A stretch of DNA of 64,000 bases. It comes from Tubulanus polymorphus. Its lineage: Eukaryota > Nemertea > Palaeonemertea > Tubulaniformes > Tubulanidae. The stretch spans positions 20,465,110-20,529,109 of the forward strand of contig NC_134030.1 in the NCBI RefSeq assembly GCF_964204645.1. Direction: 5' to 3'. The notes beneath the pieces are model-generated. The model searched no databases and was not told where the DNA came from. It saw only the letters and a program-made list of their open reading frames with translations. Position 1 is the stretch's first letter. Every line of letters starts with the position of its first letter. Positions 29,322 through 41,246 of this stretch are shown here, one piece after another. The position numbers and the translations under genes are program-made.

Positions 29322-32300
29322 GTAGGTCACTACTGTCATATCTATTGAAAGAATACATCGTTCTCCCAATTTCGCAGTGATTCGAACGCTGCATGTTTCT
29401 CCATCGCAGTGATTCAAACCTGATGACATCATGAGGCTCTGCCACGTTCCTCCCTCGGCCGGGTTTCGAACTTGATGACATCGTGAGACTCTGCCACGTT
29501 CCTCCCTCGGCCGGGATTCGAACTTGATGACATCGCGAGACTCTGCCACGTTCTTCCCTCGCACGGATTCGAACCTGATGCCAATGTGAGATTCAGCCAC
29601 GTTCCTCCTACCTGATGACGTCGTAAGACTCTGCCACGTGCCCCTCAAAAGGTTTTGAACCGGTTGCTCTGTGCATATCTTCGATGGATTTACTTGACAA
29701 TGAAGGGAATAAATATCGAGTCATTCAATAGGCTCCACAAGTAATACAGACTGTACACAGGTCTTACAAGTAGGGCCTATAAATATGTCTAATACTGATC
29801 GCTTATAGATGAATTCTTAACTTACTTTTATATTTCAGCACCTTATGGAGTTGTACTGGAAAGCATGAATGTATTACTGGGTACACATTTATTATTGTCG
29901 CAGGAAGGTAAAACTGTTAATATTACTTGTAAACAAAGCAACGCTGCAGCGACTGGTGTACACTTCCAGCTTCACGAGAAAAATGCAGCAGGAGGACCCT
30001 GGACTCGAATACCTCTTACCTCATCTAAACCAGTGTGGACAATTTTACCCGATGCTGGAAAACAATATAGATGTGTGGCCAATAATTCAGCCGGAGCGAA
30101 AAGAAGTAAATTCTACAAATCGGATGTTATCAGTGAGTACCTTTGGTGGAAATACATTTCCCATGTAGGATGAAGCTAGTCGTCCTTGCGATGTTGGCCA
30201 TATCATACATGGTGCTTTAATATCACTTAAAATCTCCAGCTAATGTAATGGTACTTAAAAGTTGTCTACCCATGTTGTATCACTAACAATCTTCGCCAAT
30301 GTTGTGGGATTAAAGCTTCTACCTGTGTCGTGACTACTGAATCTCTTATATCGTGATCCGACTGGTCACCAATGTTGTACTACCTTATGCTACTAGTTCT
30401 TCGGTCTGCTTCTTCCTCGAGTTAGTTATTAAACACTTCTATCTGCTATGATCACGTTTTGCTTTCCATATTTTACCTCCTACTCGTTTCTTTCTCTGTT
30501 CCACTTTTCCTTCCCTTGAGCCAAAACCTTAGACGTATATACCTACCTAGTTCCCGCATTCCTCGAATACCTAAGCAATGACCACGTCATCTTCTAACCT
30601 GACCCTGGTTTGCTTAGTCCCAGTACTTCTATTCTACTCCCTCGACTAGTGCTAACCATCTCATATAATTCCTTATATTTCAAAATTAGGAAATAATGCT
30701 CTTCTCCCTTTCATACAAGCAGTTACCTTTCAGCGTGCGCACAAGCACACATTACACACACGCTGTGTACTCATACATTGGCTCTACAGTGCAATCAAAC
30801 GCATTAAGGAGCACTATGTCAGACAGAGAATATCATCAGGAATCCAGTGTAGCGGTTTATTTTGTTTACCTCCACCAGAAAAAATATTTTTGGGCCATTT
30901 CTATTTCTTACTTATTTAAGGTAAAAAGAAGATTTTTGGGCCAATTATTTCTTATTTATTTATTTTAAGGTATTAAGATAAATGAGTGTAAGCAGCTTGT
31001 TCAATCATTGGATTGTACTTGCAAAGCCGTTAGTAAGATCGGTGAAGCAAACTTGAACGTTGCATTTTATCCTAACGGATTCGAAGATAAACGTCTTGAT
31101 TTCTATTTGAGTCGGGCCCCAACGGAGCAAAAAGTGATAAAGAATGGAGTTATCAACAGAATTTCGTGGGATCTATCGACAATGAGGTTTGCCACTGCGA
31201 TTCAATGTCGTTTGTCGACGTACAATGGTAAAAAACCAGCAAATAGAATAGAACATCAACGTAAAGTGGACGTAACGTGTAAGTTTTGAACATTTCTATC
31301 AATGAACTAAACAGCAGTAAACCCGAAAAACACAACTGAACAGCTTTTAACAAATCAGCTTTTGTGGAATATTGTGCCGGTCTTTCGAGGTCCCCATTGT
31401 TGCGAGAATTTTCGCTCATTTTTGAAATATGAGTTTTGATTGAATATCAATTAGCTCTGCAGTCCCTTGGTGAATTTAATCATATAATCAGCAAAAAGGA
31501 AATGAAATGCAGATATGTGCCGAGTTCCTTGAACGCACCAATTTAGAGCAGTGACGATGAGAAACCAAGGACCGTATATTCTGGCCATTTCTAAATGTTT
31601 CAAGACTGCTAATCGGTAGTCAGTGCGGAATGTTTGGTTTTCTAAGAATAATTAGGGGTCGTAGGTTGTCATGATTTACATGAATTTCATGGATTCGAAC
31701 CCAACACCCGAACGGCCAGTTGACAGCAAACAACAGCCTAAGCAGTATTGTACTGGGGAACGTTCTTCGCGAAATCTAAACGGCCAATTTTCTCATCCAA
31801 GCAACTAAGCATAACTCCTTGCTTCTGATGCCAACAGCTATTAATAAGCACACGGATCACACTACTACCGATCTTACTCCTGTACGTACCGACGATAATT
31901 TGTTATTTATGATAGTAATTTAATGGTGTAGAGATTCGCGATGTCATCAATTCGAATCTGTCCTCATGAGGGAGGAACATGGTTGTATCTACGAGTTGAG
32001 ATGATTGCTCTTGGTAGAGTCGCGCGATGCCCACCAGATTCAAATCCCTAGCGTAGCACATTGTCTCTCTGCTTGAAAGGCGTAGCAGCGGTTAGCGATG
32101 GCCCAGGCCCCATTTGAACCTGATGGCAATGTGAGACTTTGCCACATTTCTCCGTCGGCAGGGATTCGGACCTGGCGACGATGTTAGACTCCCCCACATT
32201 CCTCCCTCAAAAGGTTTTGAACCTATTGCTCTGAGCATATCTTCGTTGGATTCATTTGACAATGAAGCGAATAAATATCGAGTCATCCAATAGGCTCCAC

Positions 32301-34577
32301 AAGTAATACAGACTGTACACAGGTCTTACAAGTAGGGCCTAATGAATATGTCTAATACTGATCGCTTATAGATGAATTCTTAACTTACTTTTATTATTCA
32401 GCACCTTATGGAGTTGTACTGGAAAGCATGAATGTATTACCGGGTACACATTTATTATTGTCGCAGGAAGGTAAAACTGTTAATATTACTTGTAAACAGC
32501 GCAACGCTGCAGCGACTGGTGTACAATTCCAGCTTCACGAGAAAAATGCAGCAGGAGGACCCTGGACTCGAATACCTCTTACCTCATCTAACCCAGTGTG
32601 GACAATTTTACCCGATGCTGGCAAACAATATAGATGTGTGGCCAATAATTCAGCCGGAGCGAAAAGAAGTAAATTCTACAAATCGGATGTTATCAGTGAG
32701 TGCCTTTGGTGGAAATACATTTCCCATGTAGGATGAAGCTAGTCGTCCTTGCCATGTTGGTATTCTGGCCATAACCCTAACTGGACAAAAGCACAGATCC
32801 GCACCTCTTATAAATGGTGCTGTAATATCACTTAAAATCTCCACCTAATGTAATGGTACTTAAAAGTTCTCCGCCAATGCTGCTTCCACCTGTCGGCGGC
32901 GTGTGTGTATTTATAATTGAAATAAAAGTATACTATTATATAATGATATTATATTATACAGGTTTAAAGATAAATGAGTGTAAGCAGCTTGTTCAATCAT
33001 TGGATTGTACTTGTAAAGCCGTTAGTAAGATCGGTGATGCAAACTTGAACGTGGCATTTTATCCTAACGGATTCGAAGATAAACGTCTTGATTTCTATTT
33101 GAGTCGGGCCCCAACGGAGCAAAAAGTGATAAAGAATGGAGTTATCAACAGAATTTCGTGGGATCTATCGACAATGAGGTTTGCCACTGCGATTCAATGT
33201 CGTTTGTCGACGTACAATGGTAAAAAACCAGCAAATAGAATAGAACATCAACGTAAAGTGGACGTAACGTGTAAGTTTTGAACATTTCTATCAATGAACT
33301 AAACAGCAGTAAACCCGAAAACAACAACTGGAGCAACTTTTAACAAATTTTTCAAGGTTCTGTTTTCTTGGAATTTCTTTTAGTTCCATATTACTACGCT
33401 TTTATGTTTCAGCTTGCGCATTAATTCTCCGATTTACTCTTAAATTAACTCGAAACATTGCACTATAATGCCGAATATCAGACTTGGGCCGATGTATATA
33501 TTTAGCGTTTGATTATGCTGGTGTAATGAACAGTGATGAAGACTCAGAGGTCGTTAGTTGTAGAATCTATCATGACACAAGTTCATGCTTGTTATTTCAT
33601 CCACGTTTGTTTCGTTTGTTCAGATTTTAGGCCCGATTTCAAGAAAAGCGGTGAAAATGAAACGAATGCAGCGTATATCGTAACCATATATAGTTATCCG
33701 ATGACGAAAGAAGTTACATGTGACCCTCCAGCTGTCGTTCAAAATCTATCGAACTCACAGTGGAATATAACGATACCAATTGTAGACAGTACCACAACTG
33801 ACTATAGCGGGCAGTGTTTGGCAGATGGTAAAAATGAAAACGTCATCGATGTCGCTGGTTATCATCGAAATGCTCCCACTGGTGAAGCGGGTAAGATCCA
33901 AACAAATCATGAACCGGATTTTACTTTATTTCTCTGAACAATCGGATGATTTTTTGTATGATTTAATGAATTAGATTCGCTCGCGATGCATGTTTGTTAC
34001 AAATACGAGAAGTTGCAAAACATCTATTTATGCTAGCCTAATAATCGATACAAATACTGATTTATTTAGACTTGAGAATTTTATTTGCTGATGTTTGGAT
34101 AGGAGGAAATGGAGAAACTGTGGGAATTGCGTCATCTATTTTGGGATTCACGTTATTTCTCGTTTTGACGATCTCGTTTGTACTTTGGTACTGTGGCAAT
34201 TGTAAGTTATACTTGAAACTATCATCGAATTAGAAAAGAACTATTACAGAAATAAAAGACTTTTTTATTGCTTATTTTCAGTGCGTTTCGTCAAAAACCC
34301 TAAGAAAAAAGAACAGCCTAATGGTGGAAATGGTAAGTTCTACAAAACGAATTGGGCATGTAACTGGAATAATTGAAAAACTGGATTAAACCAATCATGA
34401 TTAATCCCTAGTTCGGGATTTCACTGGCAAGTAAGATCGGATGATCGAATATACTTACTGCTTTGTTTAGTGTATGTGACTATAGCCATGGTTGACCGTG
34501 ACCGACCCAATGGTACTACGAGAAAGTTATTGCCTGATGTTGATGATCTAAGTCGCCGCGAACCCTCAGCAACCTGA
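29234..34577 (+). CDS. Gene C: five-Ig-domain transmembrane receptor
   Basis: Nine exons, all phase 1 at their borders: 29234-29321, 29839-30132, 30970-31278, 32402-32695, 32962-33270, 33624-33890, 34103-34201, 34282-34332, 34471-34577; 605 residues. Order: signal peptide, Ig-a, Ig-b, Ig-a', Ig-b', Ig-c, membrane helix, basic juxtamembrane segment, short tail. Ig-a'/b' is a recent copy of Ig-a/b. No stop or frameshift. AATAAA follows at 34789-34794. Candidate alternative last exons lie at 39594-39721 and 41173-41246 in the same phase. Neighbours are D (divergent) and B. A cell-surface recognition role is inferred from architecture; no specific family is recognised. Confidence 0.8.
29380..29650. 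repeat. Diverged minisatellite, about 55-60-bp unit, gene C intron 1
   Basis: About five units of GATTCGAACTTGATGACATC plus GTGAGACTCTGCCACGTTCC. The same family reaches about 17 copies in intron 1 of C' (63055-63955) and leaves scraps at 32050-32240. The reverse strand of the best units has GGTTCGAATCC, a perfect tRNA B-box, suggesting a tRNA- or SINE-derived origin. Confidence 0.8.
29839..30132 (+). CDS. Gene C Ig-a (I-set-like)
   Basis: 294 bases. It reads APYGVVLESMNVLLG, GKTVNITCKQ (first Cys), PWTRIPL, then DAGKQYRCVANNSAGAKRSK (Y-x-C with the second Cys and the NxAG signature of I-set/C2 domains). Donor gtgagt. Confidence 0.9.
30970..31278 (+). CDS. Gene C Ig-b
   Basis: 309 bases. 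The acceptor is TTTTAAG, weaker than the TACAG of the duplicate. It reads SIKINECKQLVQSLDCTCKA, then AIQCRLSTYNGKKP and VDVT. Four cysteines; a divergent Ig-like fold is likely from the C-(x)n-C spacing and 103-residue length. Confidence 0.8.
31279..32401 (+). other. Gene C intron 3
   Basis: Includes a relic of the tRNA-box minisatellite (32050-32240). Its last 150 bases duplicate the sequence before Ig-a (29690-29838), marking the duplicated segment. Confidence 0.7.
32402..32695 (+). CDS. Gene C Ig-a' (duplicate)
   Basis: Same length and borders as Ig-a and nearly identical; visible changes are few (CKQR for CKQS, VQFQ for VHFQ, SSNP for SSKP). Flanking intron DNA is also duplicated, so the copying is recent. 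Confidence 0.9.
32962..33270 (+). CDS. Gene C Ig-b' (duplicate)
   Basis: 309 bases, two residues different from Ig-b as far as I can see (SLKI for SIKI, GDAN for GEAN). The intron before it is 266 bases, against 837 in the first copy. Confidence 0.9.
33624..33890 (+). CDS. Gene C Ig-c (membrane-proximal)
   Basis: 267 bases, phase 1-1. It reads KEVTCDPPAVVQ (first Cys), WNITIPIVDS, TDYSGQCLADGK (second Cys). Homologous to Ig2 of D and D'. N-glycosylation sequons NET, NLS and NIT are visible. Confidence 0.85.
34103..34201 (+). CDS. Gene C transmembrane exon
   Basis: 99 bases, phase 1-1. GGNGETVGIASSILGF continues as TLFLVLTISFVLWYCGN, a single uncharged membrane helix of about 24 residues. 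The exon-sized TM is typical of Ig receptors. Confidence 0.85.
34282..34332 (+). CDS. Gene C juxtamembrane exon
   Basis: 51 bases, phase 1-1: LRFVKNPKKKEQPNGGN. The Lys cluster fits the inside-positive rule just after the membrane helix. Confidence 0.75.
34471..34577 (+). CDS. Gene C tail exon
   Basis: Starts after TTTAG, in phase: VYVTIAMVDRDRPNG, then LLPDVDDLSRREPSAT and TGA. YVTI is a YxxI motif, but with Asn at the -2 position it is not a canonical ITIM. Confidence 0.7.
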
Positions 34578-35269
34578 CAGCGAAGAAACCGATGCAAACT
34601 AATTTTCGTTTGACTCTACCTGATTATGAAAATTAAAATAGTGACGGATTATGTCTAACTCTAAAAGCGATGACAAAGATCTTTTTTTTCGAATTGTCTC
34701 TTACAAAAAAATGATGTAATTATTACGAGTCATTATTGTTTGAGTTACGATAAGTGAATGTTAGGCATTATTGTTGAATTCCGTAGAAAATAAAAAGCCA
34801 TCACCTGCATAACTTTTGAATTTATCTGAAGCGTTTGAACCCCTTAATTTCTAATGGCATCTGGTAATTCAATATTGAACGAAATCATCCATCACATTTC
34901 CGTTGATGCTATCAATACTGAACTGTTGGTCCATGGCTCCAGCCTCAAACCATTAGCTTTAAATGTCATCATTTAAACCACGGTCCAAAATTTGTATATT
35001 ACTCAAAACGGTTAGAATAAGACATATAGATCATATCACACCTTAACAACCATGACATCGAGGGAATAATTTATTTGTTTGTTTATTCATTCATGTATTT
35101 ATCTATTCTTTTACTCTTTAAAAATAGGCTTAATTGTAAACTGATTACTCACCTCATCATCTCACCATACATCTCCCTTATCGAAAATTACCACCAAAAT
35201 AAAAATTAATTTTCAATCAGTACATCCTATGAGTTTCATGCTCCTTATATGTAACTTACCGATGTATCT
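34578..35269. other. Gene C 3' UTR and downstream sequence
   Basis: AATAAA at 34789-34794 is the probable polyadenylation signal for the short form. No ORF beyond it. Confidence 0.5.
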
Positions 35270-35930
35270 TTAGGTAATGTTTCAGGAATAGATAAATTTC
35301 ATCGTTGTTGCAAATCATTTGTAGAACGAATCGATTTCTGTGCTCCAAAGTAAAATGTACTTGGTTGATCCTACTGGACGCGTGGTCCTTCGGTATTTCT
35401 TCTGCTTCACTTGTCGAACATATACGTTACCCCCAAAATTATCATCCCCTCAATCCATACCGTGCCTGTTGTGTGTCAGCGAGCGTGAATAATGTGAGAG
35501 AGTGTCTGGATGACCAAGTAACAGGCAATTTGCTGCATTCATATTGTTCGTGTACATACACGTGTAACTGTGTCGAAGATGAGCTGCACTTCATCTTAAC
35601 GTGTAGTAAATTCAACAAGGAAGAAATTTAATTTGGTAAATGTTGGTGTAAATAATGTAAATATAATTTTTAATGATATGGGTTGTCAAGCGGAATTGGT
35701 AAATTCCGGGAACATATCCAATTGTGATTGAATTTTATATCTTATTTTTGTGCTTGAGGTTTTTTGTGTTCCGTACCTGTCTCGTGAATTTTTCTTGTAA
35801 ATATCTTTGTAATTCTGGTATTGTATATATGTATATATTGTTTTCCTTTTCTTCTGTTTCGCTGTCCATTGACGATCATGTCATTTGATTATGATGAATA
35901 AACCAAATAACCAACTAAATTCTGAATGTA
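35270..35930 (+). mobile_element. LINE C-terminal fragment with 3' tail
   Basis: 35305-35631 ends CNCVEDELHFILTCSKFNKE, the zinc-binding C-terminal block (C...EDELH..L.C) of many LINE ORF2 proteins, followed by about 300 bases of 3' UTR ending ATGAATAAACCAAATAACCA. 5'-truncated and dead. Confidence 0.75.
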
Positions 35931-37119
35931 CATCCACTGTATAGTTTTTGAATCGTAAATCTTTGTAAATAAAGATCTGAGTTATAAGTGCTTATAAGTG
36001 AGTTATTGAGCTTTTACATTTCGAGCCTCGGGACGTTCGGTCCTCTAGTTTTCATAATTGGAATGATAGTGAATTTGATACAGAGGAGAGAATTGATGAA
36101 TTATCTATAATTGTAACAGGTTAAAGTTCTCCGAGTTAAAATCCCCCCAAATTTGATTTCACGGCTAGATATGATAAAATACATGTACTTCAATATTCTT
36201 ATCTTGAAAAACAGAAAATACTTCAAATTTCAGAAATTTCAAATTTTCTGTGCTGTATTTCACAATATACACCTTGGATAATCTGTGACTTTTAACAAGC
36301 GACATGCATACAAAATATCATCGTAGTTTTGAAAATTTCTATGAAGAAATCTAGATTTGAAGTGATAGTAGAATATCCATGTACCCTGAATATTATTGTA
36401 AAAAGTTTTATTTAGGTTTTATACCTGAGTTTGATAGAAAACCGAACGTGGGGAAATTTTACTAGGGGGATTTTTAGCTGGGGAACTTTTACCGAGTGGG
36501 ATTTTTACCGGGGGATATTTACCTACATTCATTCTACATAGGCTACAAGACAGAAACTGCTACCAACTCGAAGATTTGTGTTCAACATACGTCTAATGTC
36601 TATTTCAACTTGACTTGAGAGCATAACAAGTGGCCTAGCTCAGTTAGTTTTGGTGTTACATACCTGATAAAAGTCTTAAAAGTCGAAACCAGTTCACATT
36701 GCGTCTAGGGGATACATTGTCCTTTTTGAATGCAATAATCAATGAATACTTCGGTTTGAATAGCATCAGTTCTGAGGATTAAACCATTCACAGGGGCCTA
36801 TATCGTGTTCACACTAACTAGATTTCATCATGGAGGAAGGGACGTTAAACGTGGCGTGAGGATCCAGAGGATCCAGCCGTCTAAGAGTCCATGATTTCAT
36901 TAGGGATTTGCGATGTTGAGAAGTGACGCTACGGCGCAGGTTTGCCGGACTTATATACAATAACTCTACAACTTGCTACAGGATTTTCACGCGATTCGAA
37001 TTTTCGCTCAGGTACCTAGAAAAAACCTTTATTCCACCATAAGATCGTCCTGTCGACATAATTTCAGTTGTAATATACAACTTCTCCTTTGTTTTTAATG
37101 TATTGAATTTGTCATTTTT
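35931..37119. other. No gene seen
   Basis: Several GGGGATTTTTAC/AAAATCCCC-type pieces at 36140-36530 in both orientations suggest an old small inverted element. Otherwise unremarkable. Confidence 0.4.
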
Positions 37120-37350
37120 TAGGCCATTCCTCAATTACTCACCAGGCCCTGATTGCTGCATAGAGTACTGCAGACCATCCTCACTTGAACCTGAACTTGA
37201 ACCCAGAACCTGATTTCCGTCAATGCGCGTGCTGCTGATTAAACTAATCTGGCCCGATAGAACTAAATGCTGCAGCCTGGATTGCACATCTTCATAAGGA
37301 GAAGACAACTTATCGAAATTGTCAAGGAAACTGAACTCATAAATTGGCGA
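37120..37350 (+). pseudogene. Degenerate copy of a possible gene C tail exon
   Basis: After TTTTTTAG it resembles 39594-39721 and 39880-40050 at DNA level (CCTCAATTACTCACCAGGCC, TGATTGCTGC, later AAATTGGCGAGTAGATATTT) but has early stops. Confidence 0.35.
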
Positions 37351-39593
37351 GTAGATATTTTGGCAACCATCTCCGCCTGCATCACACTAAACCTTTTGAG
37401 CCAGTCAGTCCAAAGATTTCCGTTTGAGTTAGTAATTCGAATTTATTGATTTTCTATTGATATTGTTTTAAGATATATCTGCGATAATTGATAATTATCA
37501 TATTTTCTCATGATCATTTATGATTATCATCATTATTACTGATCACATTAAATGTCATCAATCACGGAACACAACTTATTGGTAGTAATCATTCTATGTT
37601 GAAATATATCTCGCTTCTTAATTTACATCAGCATTTTTGAATAGTGATGAACACGCTCGTATTGCTGTGAAAATCTGTTTCTTCATTTTTTGTATAGTCT
37701 AAAAATGAAAGATATGAGTTCCAGTCGAATAATCAGACAGTCAATATACTTGGACTTGCATAAGGGCAGTTTGAATCTTTAAATCATGTATTATCTAAAT
37801 TACCAATATCTTGTCATAAAAGATAACGATCATGAGTACATTTGGAATTTTACAAAATCGTATAATAGATAATATTCTTCAACCTATATCTATGTTTTTG
37901 ACATTTGAACGAACGGAAATACCTTTGTTCAGTGCATGAAAAAAAGACGTATGTCTGGTTGAGCAAACCACAATATCAATCGAAGATAACATCCTGACAT
38001 CCGGAATAAAATAATAGCTATTTGTTTTTATTGATATGGAGGGTTTTTGCTTAATCATATTATTTACTATATTGAAGACTGAAAATAATCTCAAACCATT
38101 TATAACATATGTATGGGTTCCTAGTGTCCATGCAATTGGCCACATACAACCATACCACCACGTTTCTAGAATTATTTGCGACGTTTATCATCTTTATCCT
38201 GTCAAACCTTTGGATTTTTATGGTTCAAGGGCTTTAAGTTTTCGGATGAATTGGGACCTGTGTTAGTATTTATCACCATTGTTTGAATTTGAGCAACGCA
38301 GTCAAATCGAAGCAATTGTCAAAGCAATTTACTTTTGAATTAGTCGTTTTCTGTGATATTCAATTGTCACTATTAAGTGCACGTGTCCTTGTGGAGAGAA
38401 TACCTTCGGGTATCGTTATGAGCTAGAAATTGCGCGATTTGTTTCGACAAAACGTCAAATTCCATGACATCATTAAAAAAAATAAGCATGTGAGAAAGTA
38501 CTTCAATATTATCTAATATCATCATTCATTTTATGCTAAAATGAAATTATACCGGCCAATTATGAGAAACGGGTTACTTTTGTAAACTGCAATAATTTTT
38601 GTAATCAAGTTAATTTCCATAACTGCCGGGTCAACTTTTGAGCTCAGCAAAAATGAGAAACAAGGTATCAATGTTTTGTCTACTGGTAGCATGTCCAAGG
38701 AAACGTGATACTTGCACATCATGATATTCATCCAAAGCATCGATAGTTATAAATACAAAAGTTGCAAATATATTTTCTGAAAAAATGTTTGGAATATTCG
38801 AATGTCCTTTTTGTTAGAATACCATGTTGTACCGTTATCAGCTTATGAAAGTCCGCGCATTTTGATTCTGGATCTTCTCAAATTGCATGATTCAATTTAT
38901 ATACATGTAGTACCAATACCAATTCATGTTACGTGTCCATTAGTTTAAGGACCTAATGATTCACCACTCCAATGACGTATACGAAATATACTAAAGCTGA
39001 TATCAATCAGACGGTGGTTGTTCGGTGTTAGGAGCGGTTCGCGTCGCTGTTAATTCAATCTATAAACATAACGTATTTGTTGTGCTACAGAAGTCGATAC
39101 TTGAAAAAAAAACATCTCTATGATCATGACTTGCTAGTGGGTGCGCTTTTACGGCGACGATTCCTCACCCGAGTCCAGCATGACATATAGCGCCAGTGTC
39201 CGCCGAACTGCCGCGATGATAAAACATAGGCTATCAACACGAAAAGAGTTAAAGAATTTTTCTAAGGCATTAGAGAGGTGGCTAGCCACCCTATTCAACC
39301 CAATGTTCTAGGAATGAATTTCAATTTATTACAATTTTTTAGTGAGTAATAACGACTTGGTTTGAAGACGCGTTCGAAAAGTAGATTATTATTGCATTGA
39401 TAAATCTATTCGTTTAGAAGGAATAAATGTTGAATGATGTATGAGGTTTGATTTGTTGCACAAATATGTTTTGCTCGCATGCCATCGAAATGATTATCCG
39501 GGTTGCTCCCCTGTCCCAGGGGTGTCACTCAGGCATCAAACCTTAACTATGAATATTGTTTGTTAAAGTCAGAATTACTGTTTTCTTTTTCAG
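37351..39593. other. No gene seen
   Basis: AT-rich sequence with no recognisable domain or repeat. Short open stretches at 37879-38145 and 38036-38266 overlap on opposite strands and look random. Confidence 0.5.
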
Positions 39594-39721
39594 ATCAGCT
39601 ATTCCTCACTTCCCATTATCAGCACCTGATTGCTGCCAATACCACGGGGCTGACTGAACCAACGCTGCTTGAGAACATAAGAACTAATCCGTTGCTCCAC
39701 ACGGATATGAATCGGTGGTGA
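39594..39721 (+). CDS. Candidate alternative last exon of gene C with an ITIM-like motif
   Basis: TTTTTCAG acceptor. In the phase that would follow the juxtamembrane exon it reads DQLFLTSHYQHLIAANTTG, then LTEPTLLENIRTNPLL and stop at 39719-39721. SHYQHL fits S-x-Y-x-x-L. Similar but broken copies lie at 37.1 and 39.9 kb. Splicing to gene C is inference; it could equally be a free-standing relic. Confidence 0.35.
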
Positions 39722-39879
39722 GTAGATTTGTTTTTAACAGAAAATGTCATGTATCAAAATTAAATCATAAGTTTTAATGGTGAGCGTCGCAATTCTATTT
39801 TTCTAGATGAGCCTTTCTACCTCCTCGTGACTACAGCAACGACAGCTCATTGGGCTTTAACCCTTCCCAACATCTCCAC

Positions 39880-40050
39880 TCAAGACCTAATTGCTGCCTA
39901 AACCAGCCTGGCCCAAACATACAATCCTCATGACGTAATTGCTGTTGGGATGTGAGAACTGTAGCCTGGATGTTACATCTCCCGAAGAAAAGTTAACTGA
40001 TCGAAAAAATCCGTGCAGCTTCGCTCATGAATTGGTGAGTAGACATTTTA
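39880..40050 (+). pseudogene. Third copy of the tail-exon-like segment, broken
   Basis: Shares GACCTAATTGCTGCC and GAATTGGTGAGTAGACATTT with the copies at 37.1 and 39.6 kb. Stops in the matching frame. Confidence 0.35.
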
Positions 40051-40744
40051 ACTGTTTGTTGTATCGGAAGTTAGGTCGGGTCGTTACAGCAAACTCAGAT
40101 ACAGTTAGATCCTTACACTCCTCTCGAATTAACTTGTGACCAATTTGTGTTTGAGTTTAGGTGATGATTCAAGTTTTTCGAATGAAGCTGATATTCTATT
40201 GTTGAAATTATTATGAAGTTAGGTCGGGTTAAAGCTTATCAAACAGACTTTCGTCACAAAGATGCAGCGGAATTTCTCTAAACTCGAATCGTTTTGTAAC
40301 CAGTGATGTATAGTGGGAGTTACGGTGATCATTCTAATCACTCCCGTATTCAAGAAGTATTTTTTGTTTCAATGGTTTTAAAGATCTAATATTTGTAAAC
40401 AAGTAGATAACGATGATGAGACTCGAAAGCATTTGCCATAAGTGGAGTGTCAAAATGTTGGGCAATTTGTCAGATAAAGAAACCTTTGATCTATTCGATA
40501 AACTTAATGACGAAATATTATCAGTAAAACCGACTTTTTATCAACCGGTTCATTTGTCCAGGACATTCATACAGTATTTTTAGAATAGTCGAACTAGGGC
40601 TTGTGACTGTGGTCACATATCTTAAGTTTAAAAATTTGTTTAGAAAAATCAGTCTCCCTTGTCTCGCGAAAGTGCGCTGATAAGATATATCGGTTTTTGT
40701 AATTACACAATATTATTTCTGATCGATTCGAATTGTATTGCAAA

Positions 40745-41020
40745 ATTTAGACAGTCCCGCGTGCACACTGTCCCGGTTGAATACATATCGTCCCGCTCAA
40801 CACAGTCCTGGTTGAATACATACCGCCCCGGTTGAATACACGCCGTCCCGGTTGAATACACGCCGTCCCGGTTGAATACACGCCGTCCCGGTTGAATACA
40901 CGCCGTCCCGGTTGAATACACACCGTCCCGGTTGAATACACGCCGTCCCGGTTGAATACACGCCGTCCCGGTTGAATTCACGCCGTCCCGGTTGAATGCA
41001 CTCCGTCCCGGTTGATACGC
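40745..41020. repeat. 20-bp minisatellite, about 13 copies
   Basis: Unit CGTCCCGGTTGAATACACGC, the middle copies identical. Because 20 is not a multiple of three, all three reverse frames stay open for a while; these are not genes. Confidence 0.97.
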
Positions 41021-41172
41021 TGAAATTCACACAGAGCAAAGCGTCATTCTTCAAGCATGAGTCATAAATTTTGCACCATACATATTGACATGTCCCAGTA
41101 ATAAGACAGCAATTCTAAGTAAATTCTAAGTAATTTCTAGTAGACACTGTATAATTTTATTCTTTATTTCAG

Positions 41173-41246
41173 ATAAACGAAGGGAAGAGGTGGAGATGCT
41201 TGATCAGAACGAGGTGGTCAGCTCACCGAACGCAAAGAACAACTGA
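41173..41246 (+). CDS. Candidate alternative terminal exon of gene C
   Basis: TTATTTCAG acceptor. In the phase after the juxtamembrane exon it reads DKRREEVEMLDQNEVVSS, then PNAKNN and TGA. AATAAA at 41839-41844 could end the transcript. It contains no Tyr motif, so would give a short non-signalling tail. Supported only by splice phase, charge pattern and stop. Confidence 0.4.

Noticed and set aside
29313-29648. tRNA genes suggested by GGTTCGAATCC boxes
   Set aside because: No cloverleaf, acceptor stem or A-box at proper spacing was found; only the B-box-like core repeats.
40703-41054. Regular 20-bp repeats resembling a CRISPR array
   Set aside because: Units are contiguous with no unique spacers, and the genome is eukaryotic; it is a minisatellite.
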